Shown piece by piece: positions 1-5,195 of a DNA stretch of 5,195 nucleotides (positions are counted from its first letter, which is position 1; each line of letters starts with the position of its first letter). The stretch comes from an uncultured Flavobacteriales bacterium. Lineage in GTDB: Bacteria > Bacteroidota > Bacteroidia > Flavobacteriales_D > Sanyastnellaceae. Where the stretch lies: contig CALACF010000383.1 in NCBI GenBank assembly GCA_937890245.1, positions 1-5,195 on the forward strand, in the 5' to 3' direction. Made by a program: the position numbers and the translations under genes. The notes beneath the pieces were generated by a model. The model was not told where the DNA came from, searched no databases, and was given only the letters and a program-made list of their open reading frames with translations.

Positions 1-1
1 G

Positions 2-139
2 TGTTGGCATTCGCTCGATGCACCGGTCTGCCGCGTCGCCAGCCTCGACACCCCCATCCCTTTTGCTCCCAATTTGGAAGCCCAATTCCTCCCGGTCTCC
101 CGACTCGAAACTTCCTTGGCAGCACTCTTGGCTGAGTGA
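2..139 (+). CDS. 2-oxoacid dehydrogenase E1 component, beta/transketolase C-terminal end (partial, 5' end outside window)
   Basis: Reading from base 2 gives 45 codons and a TGA at 137-139. The residues contain LDAPVCRVASLDTPIPFAP followed by NLEAQFLPVSRL and a Leu/Ala-rich end. This is the typical C-terminus of the beta subunit (or beta half of an alpha-beta fusion) of pyruvate / branched-chain 2-oxoacid dehydrogenase E1, where D-A-P-V-x-R-V and the P-x-P-F/Y...N-L-E...P blocks end the transketolase C-terminal domain. The family decarboxylates a 2-oxoacid with thiamine diphosphate and passes the acyl group to E2 lipoate in the cytosol. The ASLDTPIPF wording is closer to the branched-chain (2-oxoisovalerate) type than to the pyruvate type, but 45 residues cannot settle substrate or whether it is a fusion. 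The coding strand is C-rich here, unlike the following genes. Confidence 0.82.
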   Translation, partial: CWHSLDAPVCRVASLDTPIPFAPNLEAQFLPVSRLETSLAALLAE

Positions 140-166
140 AGGTTTGAGGTGTTTGGAAGGTTTGGG
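139..166 (+). repeat. Short degenerate G/T-rich direct repeat in spacer
   Basis: AAGGTTTG occurs exactly at 139-146 and 157-164, with a related AGGTGTTTGG between them at 147-156, so three imperfect copies sit about 9 bp apart right after the E1 stop codon. It lies in the 89-bp spacer before the next gene. It could be a protein-binding site or chance low complexity; no clear hairpin or promoter is visible in it. Confidence 0.35.
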
Positions 167-228
167 GCTAGTTGACCGATTATGCCAAGCTGTGAATTAG
201 CTTGCTGGGCTCGCCCAAATCGAACGCC

Positions 229-624
229 ATGCCATATTCCACTCCAACCCCGGCTCCTACTGCTGACCTGAATGCCGACCTGAATGCTGACCTGAATGCT
301 TATAGGCGCGCGATTCGCAGTTCGATGATGGACGTGATTGAGCGGAGTGCGAAATTGGCAGACCGGATCCCGGCTGAGGACGCGAAGATTCAACGGATTG
401 CCAGGGAAGCACACGAGGCGCTCTATAGACAGGAGAGCGCGATTCAGGCTTTGGGAAAAAGCAATGCGCCTGGACGCCTCGAAGCTGAACAGGTGATGAA
501 CGAGACGCAGAACATCAGCTTGACGATGCTTGCCGAGTTGCAGGCGATTGCTCGGAGACGGGCTGCGTTTGGGAAGACCGAGCGGCTGCCGACTTGGGAA
601 AGCCAACTGGATCCTGGTCTTTAA
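229..624 (+). CDS. Small helical protein of unknown function
   Basis: I do not recognise this family. From ATG 229 it is 131 residues; a TTG at 202 in the same frame would add nine residues, but ATG is the more ordinary choice and neither start has a convincing ribosome binding site. The N-terminus is Pro/Thr/Ala-rich and followed by three copies of the tetrapeptide ADLN. The rest (from about the YRRAIRSSMMDV segment) is charged, rich in Ala/Glu/Arg/Gln and lacks Gly/Pro turns for long stretches, suggesting two or three amphipathic helices. There is no signal peptide or membrane segment, so a cytosolic location is likely. Its stop codon overlaps that of the convergent gene. The G-rich codon use matches its downstream neighbours, and the even charged/hydrophobic pattern supports a real gene. 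It may be part of the E1 transcription unit or stand alone. Confidence 0.6.
   Translation: MPYSTPTPAPTADLNADLNADLNAYRRAIRSSMMDVIERSAKLADRIPAEDAKIQRIAREAHEALYRQESAIQALGKSNAPGRLEAEQVMNETQNISLTMLAELQAIARRRAAFGKTERLPTWESQLDPGL
262..297 (+). repeat. In-frame 12-bp tandem repeat, three copies (ADLN)
   Basis: Three back-to-back units GCTGACCTGAAT, GCCGACCTGAAT and GCTGACCTGAAT occupy 262-273, 274-285 and 286-297, followed by another GCT. They differ only at one silent third position and encode Ala-Asp-Leu-Asn three times near the N-terminus of the small helical protein. The unit is a multiple of three, so copy-number change would keep the frame. Confidence 0.95.
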
Positions 625-1154
625 CGGCGGCGGCGCATCTGGGTGCGCGGGTTTCTGATATTTTGCTCAATGGTGCGGATGTCCTGCTTGAGGACACCTT
701 TTTTATCGAGGCGCTTGGCTTCGGCCAAGAGGATGAGCGCGATTTTTGGGCGCTTCTTCATGGCGGCGATGGCGGCCAAGTTGAGCTTGACGGCGGCCTT
801 GTCGTGGTCCTGCTTGAGACCTTCGGAGAGCGCGAGTTTCAATTCAGTTTCGGCCAGGGCGTAATTGGCCTCTAACATCATGGAACCCTTGAGGAAGTGG
901 TAATATCCGCGTTGACGCTTCCATAGGCGGTTCGGGCTGATGCGATCGATCCACTTTTGCGCATCAGCTACGTTTTGCTGCCGCATTTTGAGGAAAACCA
1001 TGATCATCCGCATGCTGCGCATGGCAACCAGGACGAGCACGGCGGTCAGGAGGACCATCCCAATTCCAGCGCCCCAGTAACCGTCAACGAAGAGTTTGAC
1101 TGCATAGGCGAGTGATGCGGCGGCGATCAGGATTTTAAGAATTCGCGTGTCCAT
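621..1154 (-). CDS. Membrane-anchored TPR-like protein
   Basis: The 177-residue protein starts at an ATG (1152-1154 on the complement). Two hydrophobic segments at about residues 5-22 and 30-46 are separated by a short DGYWGAG turn, giving an inner-membrane hairpin. From about residue 55 the chain is soluble and helical, with FLKMRQQNVADAQKWIDRI, then a YYHFLKG...ALAETELKLALSEG block and a KLNLAAIAAMKKRPKIALILLAEAK block that have the spacing and small/large residue pattern of tetratricopeptide-like helix pairs. The C-terminus is very basic (TQMRRRR). I recall similar two-helix plus TPR proteins as conserved, uncharacterised genes in Flavobacteriia; a role in protein-protein contacts at the membrane is inference. 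It runs against its neighbours and overlaps the upstream gene's stop by 4 bp. Confidence 0.8.
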   Translation of the reverse strand: MDTRILKILIAAASLAYAVKLFVDGYWGAGIGMVLLTAVLVLVAMRSMRMIMVFLKMRQQNVADAQKWIDRISPNRLWKRQRGYYHFLKGSMMLEANYALAETELKLALSEGLKQDHDKAAVKLNLAAIAAMKKRPKIALILLAEAKRLDKKGVLKQDIRTIEQNIRNPRTQMRRRR

Positions 1155-1174
1155 GGTTCGAAAAATTGCGGGAA

Positions 1175-1195
1175 CGAAATTAGTCCGCGAAGCTA
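1175..1195 (-). promoter_or_regulatory. Candidate Bacteroidota-type -7 boxes for the minus-strand gene
   Basis: On the complement, TAATTTCG (1175-1182) and TAGCTTCG (1188-1195) each match the Bacteroidota -7 consensus TAnnTTTG at seven of eight positions counting the free ones. A TTG on the same strand at 1210-1212 could serve as the -33 element, but its spacing (27 or 14 bp) is not ideal for either box. They lie in the 74-bp divergent spacer, where a promoter for this gene must be if it is transcribed alone. Confidence 0.3.
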
Positions 1196-1216
1196 CGCCA
1201 CTCCGATTGCAAGCGG

Positions 1217-1224
1217 TAACTTTC
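1217..1224 (+). promoter_or_regulatory. Candidate -7 box ahead of the pRiA4b-like / miaA / mutS2 operon
   Basis: TAACTTTC matches TAnnTTTG except at the last base. Its first base lies 12 bp before the ATG at 1229, so transcription would start at or almost at the start codon, giving a leaderless or nearly leaderless message. No TTG is seen at the usual 17-23 bp upstream spacing, which weakens the call. Confidence 0.35.
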
Positions 1225-1228
1225 GGAC

Positions 1229-1846
1229 ATGAATTGCTACCGATTCAAGGTCATCATAGACCACGAAGGAACTATTATTCGCGACATCGAAATTGCGATG
1301 GACGCCCCGTTGGAGGACCTGCACAAGGGCATCCTCCTTGCCTTTGGCTTTGCGCAGGGCGAGATGGCTTCGTTTTATGTGGCCGATGGGGAATGGGCTA
1401 GAGGAGCGGAATACCATTTGATGGATATGGGGTCGGATGATTTCGGCACGCCCTACCCGAATATGCGCACAACGGCGTTGCGGGATGTGGTTGCGGCGGC
1501 TGGCGATAGGCTCGTGTACGTCTACGATTTCATGCGGATGTGGAACTTTTTTGTGGAGCTCGTTGGCGAGAATGAGGTCGATTTGTCGGAATTGCCGCGG
1601 TTGACCTCGGAGACCGGTGAGGCGCCAGGCCAATTCTCAAAGGGAGGCGAATTGTTCGAGGACGAAAGTGGAGCTAGAGCTGGAGGTTCGGGCAGAGCTG
1701 GAGCTGATGGCGACGGGCCGGTATTGACGGGCGATCCAGAAATCGATGCGTTTTTGCTCGAAGAGGCTGAGCGTGAAGCTGGCGGCGCGGGTGAGGGCGA
1801 CGGGCCGGACTTTACGTCGCTCGATGAGCTGGACGGAATCTACTGA
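1229..1846 (+). CDS. pRiA4b ORF-3-like (IS1096 passenger TnpR-like) family protein
   Basis: This 205-residue protein begins MNCYRFKVIID, has a pattern of an early beta strand, then DAPLEDLHKGILLAFGF, ASFYV, a W within DGEWARG, an LMDMG segment, and LVYVYDFMRMWNFFVEL at about residues 92-112. The fold pattern R-x-I-x-h...LEDLH..I..AFG/W...H-L-F, ending with h-x-Y-x-Y-D-F-x-x-x-W, is that of the pRiA4b ORF-3-like family (PF07929), also named IS1096 element passenger TnpR-like. Despite the name I see no transposase or recombinase residues. After about residue 145 the protein turns into a Gly/Ala/Asp/Glu-rich acidic tail containing two GDGP repeats and ending in LDELDGIY. Biochemical function is not known to me. 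It is the first gene of a tight operon, its stop 2 bp before the miaA start. The start at 1229 has no Shine-Dalgarno sequence but a possible -7 box just upstream. Confidence 0.8.
   Translation: MNCYRFKVIIDHEGTIIRDIEIAMDAPLEDLHKGILLAFGFAQGEMASFYVADGEWARGAEYHLMDMGSDDFGTPYPNMRTTALRDVVAAAGDRLVYVYDFMRMWNFFVELVGENEVDLSELPRLTSETGEAPGQFSKGGELFEDESGARAGGSGRAGADGDGPVLTGDPEIDAFLLEEAEREAGGAGEGDGPDFTSLDELDGIY
1709..1808 (+). repeat. In-frame 13-bp direct repeat in acidic tail
   Basis: GGCGACGGGCCGG is found exactly at 1709-1721 and 1796-1808, 87 bp (29 codons) apart, encoding GDGP at residues 161-164 and 190-193. The surrounding Gly/Ala/Glu-rich coding sequence (from about 1665) also holds repeated GAGCTGGAG-like stretches. 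It looks like a low-complexity linker that has grown by small in-frame duplications. Confidence 0.85.
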
Positions 1847-1848
1847 AC

Positions 1849-2856
1849 ATGCAGAGGAGCGTGCGAGCTTCAGGTGAGCGGCCGCTGCTCGTGACTGTGG
1901 TGGGGCCCACTGCGATTGGAAAAACGGCCACGGCCATTGCGGTTGCACAGGCCTTGGGGACCGAGGTTATTTCCTCGGACAGCCGGCAGTTTTATCGCGA
2001 AATTCCCATTGGCACAGCCCAACCCACAGCTGCAGAGCGCGCATGCGTTCCGCATCACTTTGTAGACTTCTTGTCGGTGCAGGATCGCTACAGCTCGGGC
2101 CAGTTTGAGCGCGAGGCGGTGGAATTTTTGGATGGATTTTTTGCGAGCGGACGCGCTGGGGCTGATTTTCCAGCGGGGCGCCCCGTGGCTGTTATGGCAG
2201 GCGGATCTGGACTTTATGTGAAGGCCGTGCATGAGGGTTTTGACCCGATGCCGTCCTCGGAAGCCGTGCGAGAAGCGCTGAACGCAGAAAATTTTGACGG
2301 CCTTTTGGCAGAGTTGGAGCGGCTCGATCCAGAGCATTACGGCCTGGTTGACCGACAGAACAAGCACCGGGTGATTCGGGCGCTGGAGGTCATCCGCGTG
2401 AGCGGAAAAACGTACAGCTCCTTTCGCCAAAGCGCCCAAGAGGCGGTGCATCACGACGCGGGGGGCTGGTCACGGTCGGTGCGGCGCGGCTTTGATACGC
2501 TGACCTTGGGGCTGGGGGCGCCACGCGCCGTATTGCACGAGCGGATCAACGCCCGAACCACGGAGATGTTGGCAGCAGGATGGCTTGAGGAGGCGCGGGC
2601 TTTGATGGAAATCGAGGGCTTTGAACAGTTGAATGCCTTGCAGACTGTGGGCTACCCTCCCCTCTTTGCGCATCTGCGCGGCGAGCTCTCATTGGCTGAG
2701 GCCAGCGAGCGCATTAAAGAAACGACCCGCCAATTTGCGCGGCGACAGCTCACGTGGTTTCACAAGATGCCAAATGTGCATTGGCTTGCCTTTGAAGATG
2801 GTCCCGCGCAGGCGGTGGCGCTCGTAGAAAAATTCTTGCGCGATGGCCAGCTCTGA
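1849..2856 (+). CDS. miaA: tRNA dimethylallyltransferase (tRNA isopentenyl transferase) MiaA
   Basis: The enzyme moves a dimethylallyl group from DMAPP to N6 of adenosine 37 in tRNAs that read codons starting with U, steadying codon-anticodon pairing. The 335-residue length is slightly above the usual 300-320. Visible motifs are the P-loop GPTAIGKT (residues 19-26), SSDSRQFYREIPIGTAQP (42-59) with the catalytic Asp and the tRNA/DMAPP loop, PHHFVDF (68-74), the GGSGLYVKAV motif, QNKHRVIRALEV and, near the C-terminus, LQTVGYPPLF and RQFARRQLTWFHK. DSRQFY in place of the DSxxxY form of Proteobacteria is typical of Bacteroidota. The ATG at 1849 leaves about 18 residues before the P-loop, which is normal, and lies 2 bp after the upstream stop. 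mutS2 starts inside its last codons, so translation of the three genes is likely coupled. All key residues seem intact. Confidence 0.97.
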   Translation: MQRSVRASGERPLLVTVVGPTAIGKTATAIAVAQALGTEVISSDSRQFYREIPIGTAQPTAAERACVPHHFVDFLSVQDRYSSGQFEREAVEFLDGFFASGRAGADFPAGRPVAVMAGGSGLYVKAVHEGFDPMPSSEAVREALNAENFDGLLAELERLDPEHYGLVDRQNKHRVIRALEVIRVSGKTYSSFRQSAQEAVHHDAGGWSRSVRRGFDTLTLGLGAPRAVLHERINARTTEMLAAGWLEEARALMEIEGFEQLNALQTVGYPPLFAHLRGELSLAEASERIKETTRQFARRQLTWFHKMPNVHWLAFEDGPAQAVALVEKFLRDGQL

Positions 2857-5035
2857 GGCACAAGCGATTGTGAGCGCTGAAGCGCTCGAAGATCTGGGGT
2901 TCGACCAAGTGCGCGAACGGCTGGCTGGGCATTGCTTGGGCGAGACGGCGCGCGAGCGGGCGTTGGGCTTGGAGCCGGGGACCAATCGCGTCAAGATTTC
3001 CGGGGCGTTGGACGCTGCAGACGAGTACCAGCAGATTTTGTCGGAGCGCTGGGCCTTCCCAAGATTGGAATACGAGGAATTGAACGGGGAGCTCAAACGG
3101 CTGAAGGTATCGGGGGCGGCGCTGGACGAGGCGGGGTGCATGCGGGTGTTGGTGGCGACGCGGCTTGTGGGGGCGGTGCTGAAGCGGCTGGCGAGCGCGG
3201 CCGGAGAAGGCGGAACGGCGCGGGGCGCGCAACTTGGGCTGTTTGGGCAGCTTCGGAAACTGGCCGAGGGCACGGTGTATGAGGCCGAGGTCGTCGTGGC
3301 GATCGAGGCGGTTTTCGACAAAGAGGGCAAGATTCGGGACGATGCGTCGGAGGAATTGGCCGATCTGCGGGGAAGAATTCGGCCGGTGCGGCGCGCCTTG
3401 CAAAAGAAGTTTGAGCAGGCGCTTCGGCATTGCCAAAAGAAAGGACTCCTGGACACGACACTCGAGAGTTTTGTAGGCGGGCGACGCGTTCTAGCGGTGC
3501 GATCGAGTTTCAAACGGCAGGTTGAGGGCACGCCTTGGGGCACGTCCAAGACGGGTTCGGTGACCTTTATTGAACCGGCTGGATGCCGGCCGCTGTTTCA
3601 CGAATTGGAGATGCTCATCAACGACGAGCGCCGAGAAATCGTGCGGATCTTGCAAGGGCTGACCGGGCGATTGCGGCAGCATCAGATACAAATCCGCCGA
3701 TACAACAAGCTGCTGATTGAGCTGGATGGGGTGCGGGCGCGGGCACGGTTGGGCTTGGAAATGAAGGCGACCCGTCCGCGGCTGGTCAAGGACCTGCGCA
3801 TGGAGTGGACAACGGCTCGCCATCCTTTGCTGTTGCTCGCCAATGTTTCACGCGACGTGGACACCGTGGCGCAAGATCTGGCGCTCCATACCGGTCAGCG
3901 TATGCTCGTGATTTCGGGCCCGAACGCCGGCGGCAAGTCCATCGCACTCAAGATGGTGGGGCTCATGCAGGTGATGGTCCAGTCCGGGCTGCTCGTGCCG
4001 GCTGACGCCGACAGCTGTACCGGCATATTTTCGGAATTATTGGTGGACATTGGCGATCATCAAAGCATAGAAAACCAACTCTCAACGTACAGCTCCCGCC
4101 TTCAGCGCATGCGCGGTTTTCTCGACATAGCCGGTCCCCGCTCGCTTCTTCTGCTCGACGAGTTCGGCACAGGCTCCGACCCCGAGCTCGGCGGCGCCTT
4201 GGCCGAGGTGTTTTTCGAGGCACTCCACGACCGCGGCGCCTTCGCGGTGATCACTACGCATTACGGCAACATCAAGGAGCGCGCGGCTTCGCTCGAATCG
4301 GCGGCCAACGGCTGCATGCGATTTGACGCGCGCACGCTCGAACCTCTGTACCGCCTCGACATCGGCGGCCCCGGCTCCTCCTTCACCTTCGAGGTAGCCT
4401 CGATGAACGGGATCCCGGCGGCCTTGATTTCACGGGCCAAAGGCAAGCTTGACAGTCGCAAGGTGGAACTCGACGGACTGATCAACTCGGTGCAAAAAGA
4501 AAAGCAACGCCTGTCAAAGCTCTCGGACAAGCATCTTCGCGCGGAGCACGCCGCCGAAAAGTCCCGGCGCGAGCATGAGCTGCTCCTGGAGTCGGTTGCC
4601 GATCGTTCGCTTGCGCTCGCATCCGATCTGTCCGAACTCCACGGCTTGGCCGCCCGCGGGCGCAAGCTCGAGCAGTTCATCGAACGATTCAAACCTGGAA
4701 CCCCGAACGCCAAGCTGCTCGAATCCATCACGCAACATCTGGCCATCGAGCACAGCAAGGCCGAGCGAAAGGAAGAACGAAAGGCCGAGCGAAAACCGGG
4801 AAAGGCGGGCAAACGTGGCAAACCCGGCACTGCTCAAGCCGCTCCAACCAAAAAAAAGGAACGCAAATCCCAGCAGGTCGAGCGCATCGCCATCGGCTCC
4901 ACGGTCCGGCTCAAGGCCAGCGCCCAAACCGGCGAGGTCATCCGAATCAAAGGCAAGAAAGCGGTCGTGGCCTTTGGCGAAGGCGGCGCCATGCAAACGC
5001 ACGTTGCGCTCGCCGAACTTTTCTGGGTGAGCTAG
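2843..5035 (+). CDS. mutS2: MutS2-family ATPase lacking the Smr nuclease domain
   Basis: This 730-residue protein has the MutS2 layout without the mismatch-binding N-terminal domains of MutS1. Residues 1 to about 330 form the core/lever, with GGRRVLAV (212-219) and SKTGSVTFIEP (235-245), characteristic of the family. The ABC-type ATPase follows: Walker A GPNAGGKS (359-366), the DIGDHQSIENQLSTYSSRL segment holding the signature (402-420), Walker B plus D-loop LLLLDEFGTGSDP (435-447) and the switch His in TTHY (473). A coiled-coil (about 527-635), a Lys/Arg-rich linker (637-681) and a small beta-rich KOW/SH3-like end (682-730) complete it. The usual C-terminal Smr endonuclease domain is absent, which I recall as normal in Flavobacteriia, so the product should bind and hydrolyse ATP but not cut DNA through Smr. 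Known relatives limit homologous recombination or act on collided ribosomes; which applies here is open. The start overlaps the miaA end by 14 bp. Strand composition changes inside the gene. Confidence 0.93.
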   Translation: MASSEAQAIVSAEALEDLGFDQVRERLAGHCLGETARERALGLEPGTNRVKISGALDAADEYQQILSERWAFPRLEYEELNGELKRLKVSGAALDEAGCMRVLVATRLVGAVLKRLASAAGEGGTARGAQLGLFGQLRKLAEGTVYEAEVVVAIEAVFDKEGKIRDDASEELADLRGRIRPVRRALQKKFEQALRHCQKKGLLDTTLESFVGGRRVLAVRSSFKRQVEGTPWGTSKTGSVTFIEPAGCRPLFHELEMLINDERREIVRILQGLTGRLRQHQIQIRRYNKLLIELDGVRARARLGLEMKATRPRLVKDLRMEWTTARHPLLLLANVSRDVDTVAQDLALHTGQRMLVISGPNAGGKSIALKMVGLMQVMVQSGLLVPADADSCTGIFSELLVDIGDHQSIENQLSTYSSRLQRMRGFLDIAGPRSLLLLDEFGTGSDPELGGALAEVFFEALHDRGAFAVITTHYGNIKERAASLESAANGCMRFDARTLEPLYRLDIGGPGSSFTFEVASMNGIPAALISRAKGKLDSRKVELDGLINSVQKEKQRLSKLSDKHLRAEHAAEKSRREHELLLESVADRSLALASDLSELHGLAARGRKLEQFIERFKPGTPNAKLLESITQHLAIEHSKAERKEERKAERKPGKAGKRGKPGTAQAAPTKKKERKSQQVERIAIGSTVRLKASAQTGEVIRIKGKKAVVAFGEGGAMQTHVALAELFWVS

Positions 5036-5042
5036 GGCCTCT

Positions 5043-5063
5043 CGTGGCATTTGCCCACGTTTT
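5043..5063 (+). terminator. Weak hairpin plus T-run after mutS2
   Basis: Eight bases after the mutS2 stop, CGTGG (5043-5047) pairs with CCACG (5055-5059) across a 7-base loop and is followed by TTTT (5060-5063). A five-pair stem is short for an intrinsic terminator, and the right arm belongs to the first 33-bp repeat, so the hairpin may be incidental. A shorter version, CGTG (5077-5080) with CACG (5089-5092) and TTTT, recurs in the next repeat. Confidence 0.3.
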
Positions 5064-5130
5064 GCGACATGTTTCGCGTGAATTTGCCCACGTTTTGCAA
5101 CATGTTTCACGCATATTTGCCCATGTTTTG
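5049..5130 (+). repeat. 33-bp direct repeat array, two full copies and a third partial
   Basis: ATTTGCCCACGTTTTGC starts at 5049 and again at 5082, and ATTTGCCCATGTTTTG starts at 5115, so the period is exactly 33 bp. Full units are 5049-5081 and 5082-5114; they differ at only a few sites toward their 3' ends. The third keeps its first 16 bases before running into the possible promoter. Each full unit has the core ACATGT, extended in the second to the perfect 8-bp palindrome AACATGTT, and the first also has GCGA/TCGC arms around it. The array fills nearly the whole gap between mutS2 and the next gene, and 33 bp is close to three helical turns, which fits a set of operator or activator sites on one DNA face. 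That role is inference. Confidence 0.9.
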
Positions 5131-5132
5131 TG

Positions 5133-5140
5133 TATCTTAC
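5133..5140 (+). promoter_or_regulatory. Candidate -7 box ahead of the downstream ATPase-like gene
   Basis: TATCTTAC matches TAnnTT of the Bacteroidota -7 consensus TAnnTTTG but not its last two bases. Its first base is 12 bp before the ATG at 5145, the same distance as the candidate box before 1229. The third 33-bp repeat ends just upstream; the TTTG within it at 5116-5119 is only 13 bp away, shorter than the usual spacing to a -33 element. Confidence 0.35.
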
Positions 5141-5144
5141 CGAA

Positions 5145-5195
5145 ATGAACATCACTAGAAATGCGTCCAATGACCTGGTATCATGGCGAGTAAGC
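5145..5195 (+). CDS. N-terminus of a probable AAA/DUF4143-type ATP-binding protein (partial, 3' end outside window)
   Basis: ATG at 5145 opens a frame that stays open for 17 codons to the window edge: MNITRNASNDLVSWRVS. A start with Arg/Asn, then a hydrophobic residue pair and a Trp (R-N-x-x-x-D-L-x-x-W) resembles the beginning of the Bacteroidota ATPases with an AAA_14 domain and a C-terminal DUF4143 domain, in which a KPLIL...GARQVGKT P-loop comes directly next. That P-loop would lie just beyond this window and is not seen, so the assignment is by N-terminal likeness only. No Shine-Dalgarno sequence precedes the start. The preceding 33-bp repeats and -7 box suggest it has its own promoter separate from the mutS2 operon. 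Confidence 0.5.
   Translation, partial: MNITRNASNDLVSWRVS

Noticed and set aside
18..200. Open frame of 60 codons at the window start on the plus strand
   Set aside because: It overlaps, in another frame, the clearly recognisable E1 C-terminus at 2-139, and its Ser/Pro-rich peptide has no domain pattern.
198..205. TAGCTTGC as a -7 promoter box for the small helical gene
   Set aside because: It matches only part of the consensus, has no suitably spaced TTG (the nearest, at 172-174, is 23 bp away), and overlaps the alternative TTG start.
1229..1846. A transposon or IS1096 copy, suggested by the family name of the encoded protein
   Set aside because: There is no transposase, no terminal inverted repeats and no target duplication in the flanks; the gene sits in a tight operon with miaA.
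2689..3549. Long minus-strand open frames opposite miaA and mutS2, the longest 286 codons
   Set aside because: They are antisense to strongly supported genes, and their Ser/Arg/Pro-rich composition is what high-G+C shadow frames give.
5049..5130. A CRISPR array
   Set aside because: The units abut with no unique spacers, there are fewer than three full copies, and no cas gene is nearby.
4514..5170. Minus-strand open frame of 218 codons whose first part translates the 33-bp repeats into an 11-residue repeat
   Set aside because: It is antisense to mutS2 for most of its length. The 11-residue repeat follows simply from the 33-bp unit being a multiple of three. No family resemblance is seen.

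Overview
The window looks like a chromosomal segment from a Bacteroidota bacterium, probably Flavobacteriales-like, with an unusually high G+C for that group (mid-50s percent by eye). The lineage call is inference. It rests on the DSRQFY form of the MiaA motif, a MutS2 without an Smr domain, a small membrane-anchored TPR-like protein and a pRiA4b ORF-3-like protein of types I associate with Flavobacteriia, near-absent Shine-Dalgarno sequences, and candidate TAnnTTTG-type -7 boxes close to start codons.

Layout. Positions 2-139 hold the last 45 codons of a thiamine-dependent 2-oxoacid dehydrogenase E1 (beta/transketolase C-terminal part). After a short spacer comes a small helical protein of unknown function (229-624, +). 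It converges on a minus-strand gene for a two-helix membrane protein with a TPR-like tail (621-1154); the two stop codons share the palindrome TTAA. A 74-bp divergent spacer then leads to a compact plus-strand operon: a pRiA4b ORF-3-like protein (1229-1846), miaA (1849-2856, 2-bp gap) and a MutS2-type ATPase (2843-5035, overlapping miaA by 14 bp).

Downstream of mutS2 is a weak hairpin, two and a half copies of a 33-bp direct repeat (5049-5130), a possible -7 box and the first 17 codons of a new gene (5145 to the window end). Its N-terminus resembles the AAA/DUF4143 ATPases common in Bacteroidota.

Together the operon joins a tRNA-modifying enzyme (MiaA), a DNA/ribosome-associated MutS2-family ATPase and a poorly understood small protein. 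The close packing suggests co-transcription; a functional link among the three is not shown by the sequence. The points most worth a second look are the 33-bp repeat array in front of the ATPase gene and the change in strand composition (G-rich to C-rich) partway through mutS2. I see no CRISPR array, tRNA, rRNA, insertion sequence or clear new defence system here.
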